Source: an uncultured Lachnospiraceae bacterium
GTDB lineage: Bacteria; Bacillota; Clostridia; Lachnospirales; Lachnospiraceae
Length of the DNA: 64,000 nt
Direction: 5' to 3'
Assembly: GCA_934339135.1 (NCBI GenBank)
Contig: CAKRHP010000005.1
Span: forward strand, 1 to 64,000
The notes beneath the pieces are model-generated. The model saw nothing but the letters and a program-made list of their open reading frames with translations. It was not told the origin of the DNA and did no database searches. The position numbers and the translations under genes are program-made. Of this stretch, positions 9,610 through 17,616 are shown piece after piece (within the stretch, counting starts at the first letter, position 1; the number at the start of each line of letters is the position of its first letter).

Positions 9610-10986
9610 ATGCAGATCATCCGGATGGCAGGATCCGATCCGATCAAAGGAACGGACAATATACAGTTACAGTTTCAGAGAGAAGGCGGTGAAGCAAAGA
9701 TTTCCGAAAACTCTTATGGTATTGCAGTGGATATAGGAACGACCACTGTGGATATGGCACTGTATGATCTGGTGGAAGGCAGAAGAATTTCCGGCTATCA
9801 GGAAAAAAACAGCCAGACGATTCTGGGGGCAGACGTGATGATGCGTTTAATGCACTGCCAGAGAGGTTCCCAGGAGAAGCTGGAACAGTTGATCCGGGAG
9901 CAGCTTCAGGATATGGCTCAAAAGCTTTGTGATGGCTTCTGTACATTGGAGCAGATTCGAACACTTACCGTCGTGGGAAATACGACGATGTGTCATATTT
10001 TTCTGGGACAGGATGTGTCCGGTCTGGCGGGGAGTCCCTTTCGTCCGGCGTACCGGGGAATATATCGGTGCAAGGGCAGCGATCTTGGAATGGAGCGTAT
10101 GAAGTCTGTGGAAGTCATCGTGCCGGCAGGGATTGACGCTCATGTGGGTGCCGATGCGGTTGCCGTGATCTGTGATCTTAAGCTTCATGAAACAAAAGAG
10201 ACGGTACTGGCGGTAGACATTGGAACCAATGCGGAGATTGCCCTGAGCTTACGGGGAGAGATCTCTGCCTGCTCTGCGCCGGCGGGACCCGCCTTTGAGG
10301 GTGCACAGATCTCGCAGGGAATGCGGGGAGAAGCGGGTGCAATTGCGGGGATGCATATTGCGAGACAAAGTGGTAATATATTATTGGAAGTGATTCCGGA
10401 TGACAGAGGGAATATCTATCCGGTAAAGGGAATCTGTGGATCGGGCCTCATCGACTGCATTGCATCTCTGAGACAATGTGGTGTTTTGCTGGAAGACGGT
10501 TATCTGATCTGTGACGCAAAGGAAGCGGACAGGCAGGGGATCCCGGATTATCTCAGAGAAAGGATTAAAGAAAAAGGTTTTTTGGTGTATTTGGATCCAC
10601 AGGGCAGAAATGTATATCTGACACAGAAGGATATCCGGCAGTTTCAGCTTGCAAAGGCCGCGGTACAGGCGGGGATACGTATGCTTCTGGAGCAAAAAGG
10701 TCTTACGCTGGAGCAGGTGGACCGGCTTTATATTGCCGGTGTTTTTGGCGGTCATATCTCGAAGAAGAATGCGGTACTGACAGGACTTTTTCCGGAGATT
10801 GCCCAGGAAAAGCTTGTGATCGCAGGAAATGCTGCGGGAGAAGGAGCAGCCAGAGCCCTGTTATCTGAGGAATTTTTGCGGCAGACCGAAAAGGTTGGCA
10901 CAGAGGCGGTACATGTGGAGCTGGCACAGCAGGAAGCCTTTCAACAGGAGTTTTTAGCATCCATGGAGCTTACTCCATGGAATTAA
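9610..10986 (+). CDS. ASKHA-fold (DUF4445, RACo-like) protein
   Basis: 458 residues with two actin/Hsp70-like ATPase signatures, AVDIGTTTVDMALYD near residues 39-53 and AVDIGTNAEIALS in the second half, plus CSAPAGPAFEG and a GVFGGHI segment. This matches the C-terminal part of RACo/RamA-type proteins, which use ATP and an iron-sulfur centre to reduce and reactivate corrinoid cofactors. The N-terminal 2Fe-2S ferredoxin domain of full RACo proteins is absent. The start at 9610 has GAGGTG upstream. It is close to metK, so a link to cobalamin-dependent methionine synthase reactivation is possible; the substrate is not shown by the sequence. Confidence 0.75.
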   Translation: MQIIRMAGSDPIKGTDNIQLQFQREGGEAKISENSYGIAVDIGTTTVDMALYDLVEGRRISGYQEKNSQTILGADVMMRLMHCQRGSQEKLEQLIREQLQDMAQKLCDGFCTLEQIRTLTVVGNTTMCHIFLGQDVSGLAGSPFRPAYRGIYRCKGSDLGMERMKSVEVIVPAGIDAHVGADAVAVICDLKLHETKETVLAVDIGTNAEIALSLRGEISACSAPAGPAFEGAQISQGMRGEAGAIAGMHIARQSGNILLEVIPDDRGNIYPVKGICGSGLIDCIASLRQCGVLLEDGYLICDAKEADRQGIPDYLRERIKEKGFLVYLDPQGRNVYLTQKDIRQFQLAKAAVQAGIRMLLEQKGLTLEQVDRLYIAGVFGGHISKKNAVLTGLFPEIAQEKLVIAGNAAGEGAARALLSEEFLRQTEKVGTEAVHVELAQQEAFQQEFLASMELTPWN

Positions 10987-11029
10987 AGAATTAAAGCTGC
11001 ATACAGAAGCAGCAGAATGGAGAATGACT

Positions 11030-11821
11030 ATGAAAGTAGGTTTTATTGGAGCAGGAAATATGGCATCCGCTATGATCGGCGGTATGTTGCAGAAGGGACT
11101 GTTACAGAAGGAGGATATTATTGCATCCTCCGCAACACAGAAAACAGCAGACCGGGTGGCAAAAGAGTTTGGCATCTCCACGACGTTAGACAATAAAGAG
11201 GTGGCAAAGGCAGATATTGTGATCCTTGCCATTAAACCGATTTATTGCGAAGGAGTTATCCGGGAGATCAGAGATCAGATCGGAGAAAATCAGATCGTGG
11301 TAACGATCGTTGCAGGCAGATCCTTACAGTGGCTTTCGGATACCTTTGGCAAGCCGGTGAAATTGATCCGGACCATGCCAAATACTCCGGCTCTGGTAGG
11401 AGAGGCCGTCACGGCATTATGTCCGGGAGAGCTTGTCCGTGCAGAAGAACTGGAGGAGGTCTGCCGCCTGTTCCGTGGTTTTGGAAAAGCAGAGGTTGTA
11501 GGAGAGCATTTGATGGATGCGGTCGTTGCCGTCAGCGGAAGCTCTCCGGCTTATGTATTTATGTTTATTGAAGCTATGGCGGATGCAGCCGTGGCAGAGG
11601 GAATGCCGCGGGCGCAGGCATATCAGTTTGCAGCACAGTCTGTGCTTGGCAGTGCCAAGATGGTACTGGAGACAGGAAAGCATCCGGGAGAACTTAAGGA
11701 TATGGTATGTTCTCCGGCAGGTACGACCATTGCAGGAGTATGTAAGCTGGAGGAAAAGGGATTTCGCAGCAGTGTGATGGAGTGCATGAAGGCATGTGCA
11801 GATAAATCCCGTAATATGTAG
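11030..11821 (+). CDS. proC: Pyrroline-5-carboxylate reductase
   Basis: Last step of proline synthesis, reducing pyrroline-5-carboxylate with NAD(P)H. The 263-residue protein has the N-terminal Rossmann motif GFIGAGNMA and the conserved GSSPAYVFMFIEAMADA segment, then CSPAGTT near the C-terminus. ATG 11030 is chosen over ATG 11024 because the GGAG site (11019-11022) is about 7 bases from it and only 1 from the other, and because it gives the usual MKVGFIG start. It follows the ASKHA gene by 43 bases and is probably co-transcribed. Confidence 0.95.
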   Translation: MKVGFIGAGNMASAMIGGMLQKGLLQKEDIIASSATQKTADRVAKEFGISTTLDNKEVAKADIVILAIKPIYCEGVIREIRDQIGENQIVVTIVAGRSLQWLSDTFGKPVKLIRTMPNTPALVGEAVTALCPGELVRAEELEEVCRLFRGFGKAEVVGEHLMDAVVAVSGSSPAYVFMFIEAMADAAVAEGMPRAQAYQFAAQSVLGSAKMVLETGKHPGELKDMVCSPAGTTIAGVCKLEEKGFRSSVMECMKACADKSRNM

Positions 11822-11972
11822 ATTATAGAAAGGTAAAACGGGCTGGAACATCTGCACTGTTTGGGCAAAAAGACGGAGAGATAACGATTGCAAACCGGAG
11901 GAATAATCGCAGCCCGAACGCCGTATTTATAAAGGAGACCTTTTGGGTAGATGCCCGGTAAGGAGCCTGTCC

Positions 11973-12650
11973 ATGAGGACAAAAAAGCAATGGCGGGATG
12001 GCAGATATTTACGGATGACACTTCGGTTCGGCGGTTTATTTCTGATGCTGTTTCTGGATGTTCGGTGTGCCGGATACGTTGTAAACTGGCGGCTGGAGAT
12101 GGAACGAGTATGTCAGGTTCAGCAGGGGCTGCAGAAGCAGAACGCAGAAAGGCTGCTTCCATCTTTCCTGAAGGAGGCAGAATGTTTCCCGGTCCGGAGA
12201 GTAAAGGGACAAAAAAAGTCCTGGGGCTTTGACGACGGTTATGGAGAGGGACGGAGCTATGGGGGCAACAGAAGCCACGAAGGCATTGACATTATGCCGG
12301 TTTCTGATGACAGGAAGCAGATATCGGTTCAGTCTGTGTCGGACGGTGTGGTGGAGCAGATAGGATGGCTGGAGCTTGGCGGTTACAGGGTGGGGGTTCG
12401 GACAGAGTCCGGATTATATTTTTATTATGCCCATCTGGACAGCTATGCTCCGGGACTAAAACAAGGAGACAGGGTACAGGCAGGAACACTGCTTGGGTAT
12501 ATGGGAGATACCGGATATGGACCGGAGGGAACGAGAGGAAAGTTTCCGGTGCATCTTCACTTTGGGATTTACTATGACAAGGATGGAGAAGAGAGTACGG
12601 TAAATCCATATGATCTGTTACGGTATTTAGAACATGATGAGCAAAAATGA
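11973..12650 (+). CDS. Membrane-anchored M23 (LytM-type) peptidase
   Basis: 225 residues with an N-terminal hydrophobic segment (about residues 14-32) and a C-terminal M23 domain. The zinc ligands are visible: the HxxxD of SHEGIDIM and the HxH of HLHFG. Members cut peptide cross-links in peptidoglycan; this one would act outside the membrane on the cell wall. ATG 11973 follows AAGGAG by 7 bases; an in-frame upstream ATG at 11943 has a poorer site. It ends 15 bases before the alarmone synthetase gene, suggesting one transcript. Confidence 0.85.
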   Translation: MRTKKQWRDGRYLRMTLRFGGLFLMLFLDVRCAGYVVNWRLEMERVCQVQQGLQKQNAERLLPSFLKEAECFPVRRVKGQKKSWGFDDGYGEGRSYGGNRSHEGIDIMPVSDDRKQISVQSVSDGVVEQIGWLELGGYRVGVRTESGLYFYYAHLDSYAPGLKQGDRVQAGTLLGYMGDTGYGPEGTRGKFPVHLHFGIYYDKDGEESTVNPYDLLRYLEHDEQK

Positions 12651-12665
12651 TAAGGGGATAAAACT

Positions 12666-13469
12666 ATGGAAATTCAATTATGGAGAGAGATATTAGATCC
12701 GTATAGGCAGGCAGTGGATGAGCTGACCGTAAAATTCGATCATATGATCCAGGAGCATCATAATGCAGGAATTTACTGTCCGATCGTACAGGTCAGTGGC
12801 CGGGTCAAAAAGATATCGAGTATTCTGGAAAAATGCCAGCGAAAAAATGTACCGTTGGAGGAGCTGGAGGAAAAGATTGAAGATATTGCCGGAATACGGA
12901 TCATCTGCCAGTTTGTAGAGGATATTGAGCGGGTTGTGGAGATTATCCGCAAGAGAAGTGATATGATCATCAAAAAGGAAAAGGATTATATTGTAAACAG
13001 CAAGGAAAGTGGTTATCGCAGCTATCATGTGATTGTTTATTATACGGTTCAGACGATCAACGGCCCGAAAAATCTGGAGGTGGAGATTCAGATCCGTACT
13101 TTGGCAATGAACTTCTGGGCGATCATTGAGCATTCCCTGCAGTATAAATATAAAGAAAACATGCCGGATGAGGTCCGGGGACGTCTGCTGCGTGCGGCAA
13201 AGGCGGTGGATGCACTGGATATGGAAATGTCCTCTGTCCGGGATGAGATCATGGATGCCCAGAATTCCAACCGGAGAAAAGCGGGCATAGTCAGCGATAT
13301 CTTAAATAATATTGAGAATCTGTACCGCACCATGAATAAGCGCGAAGTGGGCAAGATACAGGATGAGTTTTTCCGGGTTTATCAGGCGGATGACATTGCG
13401 CTTTTAGAGCGGTTTAACCGCCAGCTGGATGTGTTGTCTGAGTCGTACCGGGCACAGAGCCTGAACTGA
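12666..13469 (+). CDS. Small alarmone synthetase, RelQ type
   Basis: Makes (p)ppGpp from ATP and GDP/GTP. The 267 residues carry the synthetase signatures EDIAGIRI, the substrate-binding SGYRSYHV and VEIQIRT-LAMNFWA-IIEH. There is no HD hydrolase and no TGS/ACT domain, so it is a stand-alone synthetase (RelQ/YjbM class, about 210-270 residues) and not RelA/SpoT. A helical C-terminal tail like that of tetrameric RelQ follows the core. Context with a cell-wall peptidase fits the wall-stress role reported for such enzymes in Firmicutes, but that is inference. Confidence 0.9.
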   Translation: MEIQLWREILDPYRQAVDELTVKFDHMIQEHHNAGIYCPIVQVSGRVKKISSILEKCQRKNVPLEELEEKIEDIAGIRIICQFVEDIERVVEIIRKRSDMIIKKEKDYIVNSKESGYRSYHVIVYYTVQTINGPKNLEVEIQIRTLAMNFWAIIEHSLQYKYKENMPDEVRGRLLRAAKAVDALDMEMSSVRDEIMDAQNSNRRKAGIVSDILNNIENLYRTMNKREVGKIQDEFFRVYQADDIALLERFNRQLDVLSESYRAQSLN

Positions 13470-13571
13470 CGGCGGGAAAGACGGGCGGAGACATCATGTC
13501 AGAATGCATAACGTCAGAAGGAAAGGAATACAGAATCGGAACGGATAAGAGCATGGAAAGGACCGAAAGAA

Positions 13572-14990
13572 ATGAGGACAGAGGAGTTACCGGAGCAGTT
13601 TCTGGAGAGTATGAAAAAAATGCTGGGGACAGAATATCAGGATTATCTTAACAGCATGAAAGAGGATACCCGCACGGCATTTCGGATAAATACCAATAAA
13701 ATAGCACCGGAACAGTTCATGGACATCTGCCCGTTTCAGACGGAACCGGTGCCATGGAATGAAAAGGGATTTTATTATAATGCGGATGAGGATATGCCGT
13801 CGAAGCATCCCTATTATTATGCAGGGCTTTATTATATTCAGGAGCCGAGTGCCATGATTCCGGCGAGTCTGCTTCCGGTAGAGGAGGGGGACAGGGTGCT
13901 GGATCTGTGTGCGGCTCCGGGAGGCAAGGCAACAGAGCTTGCAGCAAAGCTTCATGGGACAGGTCTTTTGGTGGCAAATGATATCAGCGTGTCCAGAGCG
14001 ATGGCTCTGGCAAAAAATCTGCAGATTGCAGGGACAAGAAATGCCGTGGTCACAGCGGAAACACCGCAAAATCTGGCAGCGGTGATGCCTGGTTTTTTTC
14101 AGAAGGTGCTGATCGACGCTCCATGCTCCGGAGAAGGAATGTTCCGGCGGGATCCGGGAATGGTGAAAAGCTGGCTTGCCCACGGTCCGGAGTATTATGC
14201 CGGGATTCAGACGGAGATTCTGGAAAGTGCCTATGAACTGCTGGCACCGGGGGGAGATATGGTATATTCTACCTGTACCTTTTCTCCTCTGGAGGATGAG
14301 GGAATGATACAGTCCTTTTTGAAGAAGCATCCGGATATGACCATCTGTGAGGTGCCACGATATCCTGGATATTCCGAAGGAAGACCGGACTGGGTGCCGG
14401 ATGGGGATCCTGCTCTGAAAAAATGTGTCCGGATCTTTCCGCACCGGGCAGAGGGGGAGGGGCATTTTGCGGTACTTCTGCATAAGCATGGGAAAGCAGG
14501 AGATACATGTGATGATCCGGAGATGTGGGACATAAATGGGACAGATATGAAGTCAAATAAAAAGAAGCAGAAAAACCAGGAAGGGATAGAAGACTTTTTT
14601 CAAATGCTTCTGCCGGAGGCAGGAATTGAGTTCAAGACATTGTCCCGAAAAAAGGACACCTACGTTGCGGAGACTTTGGCAGCAGGTCAGATGAAAGGTC
14701 TTCGGATCGTGTCAGGGGGGCTGATCATTGGCAATGATAAAAACGGGCGGTTTGAGCCGTCACCGCAGCTGGCACTGGCACTCCGGGGAGAGGATTATTT
14801 GCAAAGGATCGATCTGCCGGCAGAGGATGAACGCGTGATCCGTTATCTGAAAGGTGAGACGGTTGTGGTGGACAAGCCATATAAGGGATATATCCTTTTC
14901 TGTGTGGATGGCTATCCACTGGGCTGGTGCAAGGGCAATGGCTCCGGCACCATGAAGAATAAATATTATCCCGGATGGCGTATGCAGTAA
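13572..14990 (+). CDS. RsmF/NOP2-type RNA 5-methylcytosine methyltransferase
   Basis: Methylates cytosine C5 in rRNA or tRNA using SAM. The 472 residues show the SAM site DLCAAPGGKATELA, the motif IV cysteine in APCSGEGMFRRD and the catalytic motif VI cysteine in STCTFSPLEDEG. The C-terminal 120 residues resemble the RsmF PUA-like tail. The start is ATG 13572, with AAAGGA upstream. The preceding 100 bases contain no gene that I can support. The exact rRNA position cannot be deduced. Confidence 0.88.
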   Translation: MRTEELPEQFLESMKKMLGTEYQDYLNSMKEDTRTAFRINTNKIAPEQFMDICPFQTEPVPWNEKGFYYNADEDMPSKHPYYYAGLYYIQEPSAMIPASLLPVEEGDRVLDLCAAPGGKATELAAKLHGTGLLVANDISVSRAMALAKNLQIAGTRNAVVTAETPQNLAAVMPGFFQKVLIDAPCSGEGMFRRDPGMVKSWLAHGPEYYAGIQTEILESAYELLAPGGDMVYSTCTFSPLEDEGMIQSFLKKHPDMTICEVPRYPGYSEGRPDWVPDGDPALKKCVRIFPHRAEGEGHFAVLLHKHGKAGDTCDDPEMWDINGTDMKSNKKKQKNQEGIEDFFQMLLPEAGIEFKTLSRKKDTYVAETLAAGQMKGLRIVSGGLIIGNDKNGRFEPSPQLALALRGEDYLQRIDLPAEDERVIRYLKGETVVVDKPYKGYILFCVDGYPLGWCKGNGSGTMKNKYYPGWRMQ

Positions 14991-15030
14991 GGCGTGATAT
15001 TCGGAATTTGTAAGATATCAATAATTATTT

Positions 15031-15054
15031 AACCACTGTATCATTTCAGTGGAA
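15031..15054. promoter_or_regulatory. Intergenic hairpin
   Basis: CCACTG (15033-15038) and CAGTGG (15047-15052) with an 8-base loop, between the methyltransferase gene and the following small membrane protein. There is no T-run, so it is not a convincing terminator. Confidence 0.4.
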
Positions 15055-15097
15055 ATATTATGCCTGTGGTATGGAGTCTGCAGGTGTTTAGAAAGGC

Positions 15098-15679
15098 ATG
15101 GATACTGTTATGTTAGAAAAAGGAAGCGTTGAGTATATCAACAAAAAGAAAAAAAGAAAGGTCATTATGGTGATCGCGATCATTGCTATAGCAGCAGCCA
15201 TTTTTGGGATCGGACTGCTGCTTAATAAAATGTCGAGAGCCAATATATTTACCGTGCTGGCGATCCTCTGTGTTCTTCCATGGGCCAAACAGCTGGTGGC
15301 ACTGATCGTGTTATTCCCGTATCACAGTGTCAGCAGGGAACGTTATGACAAGGCAAAAAAATGTCTGGAAAACAGCGGAGCGCAGGGCGCAAAGCTGTAT
15401 ACAGATCTGGTGATCACTTCGCCGGATAAGGTAATGAACCTGGATTTTGCTGTGGTAGGGGCAGGTCATGTGATCGCACTGATCGGTAAATCCGGTCAGG
15501 ATGTGTCCTATATCCGGGAGTATCTGACCAATGGAGTGCATCAGTGGGGAGACTTTCAGGTACAGATCGTCACCAGCGAAAAGCTGTTTTTTAAGGAAGT
15601 AGAGCGGATGCAGGAGCATGAGGTGACGGCAGAGGAAGCGGAAAATGTGGATTCCTATATCCGCTCACTGATCGTGTAA
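15098..15679 (+). CDS. Small two-helix membrane protein of unknown function
   Basis: 193 residues. A lysine-rich N-terminus (KKKKRK at about 17-22) is followed by two hydrophobic segments at roughly 23-43 and 50-73, then a soluble alpha/beta-like domain of about 110 residues ending in acidic helices. I do not recognise a named family. It stands between two RNA-modification genes, but nothing in the sequence ties it to them. ATG 15098 has only a close GAAAGG; ATG 15110 is an alternative start. Confidence 0.7.
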   Translation: MDTVMLEKGSVEYINKKKKRKVIMVIAIIAIAAAIFGIGLLLNKMSRANIFTVLAILCVLPWAKQLVALIVLFPYHSVSRERYDKAKKCLENSGAQGAKLYTDLVITSPDKVMNLDFAVVGAGHVIALIGKSGQDVSYIREYLTNGVHQWGDFQVQIVTSEKLFFKEVERMQEHEVTAEEAENVDSYIRSLIV

Positions 15680-15791
15680 AAGTAAATGTGCAGGTTGAGT
15701 TATGTCAGCAGAGTGATATCAATGAAATTTACTTTGCGGTTATGGTATCTGCGGCTTAAGAGTTTTGTTTTGGGAAGGGCATGGTTATTAT

Positions 15792-16787
15792 ATGCGTGTT
15801 TTAAAGGTAAGTGCTCAGGAGGAAGGTCAGAGACTGGACCGGATGCTGGCAAAATATATGCAGTTAGCACCCCGGAGCTTTTTTTATAAAATGCTTCGCA
15901 AAAAGAATATCAAATTAAATGGAAAAAAAGCGGATGGCTCCGAAAAGGTGGCAGAGGGAGATGAGATTACGCTTTATCTGGCGGACGAAACCATTGATAG
16001 CTTTCGTAAGCAGGCGTCAGAGCAGGATCAGCAAACGAAAAGCACCCGGACAAAATCCAGAAAGATTCCGGTGGTTTATGAGGATCAGGATATTCTGGTG
16101 TTAAATAAACCTGTAGGAGTATTGTCCCAAAAAGCGGACAGAAATGATTACTCTCTGGTGGAATGGCTGGAGGATTATTTGAGCATGGATTTGATGCAGA
16201 CATTCCGTCCGGGGGTCTGTAACCGTCTTGACCGTAATACCAGTGGTCTGGTGGTGGCGGGCAAGAGTATTCACGGTCTTCAGTGGATGAATCGTCTGTT
16301 CCGGGAAAGAACCCTCAAAAAGTATTATCTTTGTCTGGTGCATGGTGCCGTCAAAGGAGAGAAAAAGCTCCATGGTTATCTGAAAAAGGATCCCGGGAAA
16401 AATATGGTGACTGTGGTCAGAAGTCCGGAAAATGGGACAGTGGAGATCGAAACACAGTATCAGCCGTTACAGGTGGCTTACTGGGAGGGAGAGCCATATA
16501 CCCTGCTTAAGATCCATCTGATCACCGGAAAGTCCCATCAGATCAGAGCCCATCTGGCAAGCATTGGTTATCCGGCGGTGGGAGATAACAAATATGGCAG
16601 AAAAGGAAAGGCAGAGCAGCAGTTCCATCTGCGAAGCCAGCTTCTCCATGCGTGGCAGTTAGAGTTTTCAAAAGAGGAGTATCTGCCATCCCTTTATTGG
16701 AATAAAATATTTATTGCGGATCTGCCCCGTAAATTTGCACAGGTATTGGAAGGGATAGGTTTTGATCTGGATATATTAGATGTCTGA
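15792..16787 (+). CDS. RluC/RluD-family pseudouridine synthase
   Basis: Converts uridine to pseudouridine in large-subunit rRNA. From ATG 15792 the protein is 331 residues: an N-terminal S4 RNA-binding domain (QEEGQRLDRMLAKYM, then KNIKLNGKKADG) and a catalytic domain with the signature GVCNRLDRNTSGLVV, in which the Asp is the nucleophile. HQIRAHLASIGYPAVGD is the usual C-terminal motif. The frame is open upstream, but this start gives the family N-terminus. The exact target (RluC, RluD or related) cannot be told apart here. Confidence 0.88.
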   Translation: MRVLKVSAQEEGQRLDRMLAKYMQLAPRSFFYKMLRKKNIKLNGKKADGSEKVAEGDEITLYLADETIDSFRKQASEQDQQTKSTRTKSRKIPVVYEDQDILVLNKPVGVLSQKADRNDYSLVEWLEDYLSMDLMQTFRPGVCNRLDRNTSGLVVAGKSIHGLQWMNRLFRERTLKKYYLCLVHGAVKGEKKLHGYLKKDPGKNMVTVVRSPENGTVEIETQYQPLQVAYWEGEPYTLLKIHLITGKSHQIRAHLASIGYPAVGDNKYGRKGKAEQQFHLRSQLLHAWQLEFSKEEYLPSLYWNKIFIADLPRKFAQVLEGIGFDLDILDV

Positions 16788-16831
16788 TCATTTATACCGA
16801 TTTTATTATTGCTAAAAAGGAGGAGTTTCCC

Positions 16832-17365
16832 ATGGCATCATGGAATTCCAGAGGACTTCGAGGTTCCATGCTGGAGGAGTCTCTTAATATGACAAATGAA
16901 AAATACCGCCGGGAAAAGCTGGCACTGGTGCAGAAGATTCCAACTCCTATTACGCCCATGGAGTTTGACAAGGAGCATCATCATATTACCCTTGCTTATT
17001 TTGAACAGAAAAGTACGGTGGATTATCTGGGAAATGTGCAGGGGATTCCCATCTGTTTTGATGCCAAGGAGTGTGCCACAGACACATTTCCGCTGCAGAA
17101 CATCCATGAACATCAGGTAGCATTTATGACAGAGTTTGAGGAGCAGGAGGGTATATCCTTTTTGATCATTTATTTTAGTGGATGTAATCTCTGCTATTAT
17201 GTGCCTTATCGGGATATGATACGTTTTTGGGACCGAGCCTGCGGGGGAGGACGGAAGAGCTTCCGGCGGGAGGAGTTAGATCAGGATTACCGGATCCGGG
17301 TGCAGGGAGAGGTGTTTATTCATTATCTGGAGGCACTGCAAAGGGATCTGGACAGCCGGGAATAA
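16832..17365 (+). CDS. recU: Holliday junction resolvase RecU
   Basis: Endonuclease that resolves four-way DNA junctions; the Gram-positive counterpart of RuvC. The 177 residues begin with NSRGLRGSMLEESLNMTN and include the catalytic-region patterns KIPTPI, KSTVDYLG and CFDAKEC, all typical of RecU. Length is close to the usual 170-200. AAGGAGGAG precedes the start by about 9 bases. It lies 44 bases after the pseudouridine synthase gene and upstream of the NrdR-box region of nrdD. Confidence 0.94.
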   Translation: MASWNSRGLRGSMLEESLNMTNEKYRREKLALVQKIPTPITPMEFDKEHHHITLAYFEQKSTVDYLGNVQGIPICFDAKECATDTFPLQNIHEHQVAFMTEFEEQEGISFLIIYFSGCNLCYYVPYRDMIRFWDRACGGGRKSFRREELDQDYRIRVQGEVFIHYLEALQRDLDSRE

Positions 17366-17402
17366 ATACAGAACGAAGTGTCTTAGATGAAAAAAGTTAC
17401 AT

Positions 17403-17449
17403 ACACTATATATTGTGGTTAGACAAGTGTAGAATACAATATATTGTCG
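17403..17449 (+). promoter_or_regulatory. Two NrdR-like boxes upstream of nrdD
   Basis: ACACTATATATTGTGG (17403-17418) and ATACAATATATTGTCG (17434-17449). Both fit the NrdR box consensus, and their starts are 31 bases apart, three helical turns as usual for paired NrdR sites. NrdR represses ribonucleotide reductase genes when dATP is high. Confidence 0.8.
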
Positions 17450-17457
17450 AATTTCTA

Positions 17458-17486
17458 TTGACACAGATTTTTATATATGCTAACAT
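17458..17486 (+). promoter_or_regulatory. nrdD promoter
   Basis: TTGACA at 17458-17463 and, after 17 bases, TAACAT at 17481-17486 with an extended TGC before it. It starts 9 bases after the second NrdR-like box. A leader hairpin AACCGTGG (17490-17497) / CCACGGTT (17513-17520) follows. Confidence 0.6.
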
Positions 17487-17553
17487 TGTAACCGTGGCTC
17501 ACACATGAGGAACCACGGTTTATTGTATAAACATCATTTTATATAATATGGGG

Positions 17554-17590
17554 TGTCAAAGCGGCAAAACGCTTGTTTTGTCATGAATTA
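17554..17590 (+). repeat. Degenerate fragment of the dispersed repeat
   Basis: GGCAAAACGCTTGTTTTGTC resembles the terminator end of the element at 9.4, 30.4 and 56.7 kb, but the T-run is gone. It lies in the nrdD leader. The match is short, so it may be chance. Confidence 0.35.
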
Positions 17591-17616
17591 TCTTAATGTA
17601 AGGCAGGTTGAGGAGA

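Noticed and set aside
9387..9659. 90-codon minus-strand frame over the dispersed repeat
   Set aside because: Made of the repeat itself; similar peptides would appear at each copy. No start signal.
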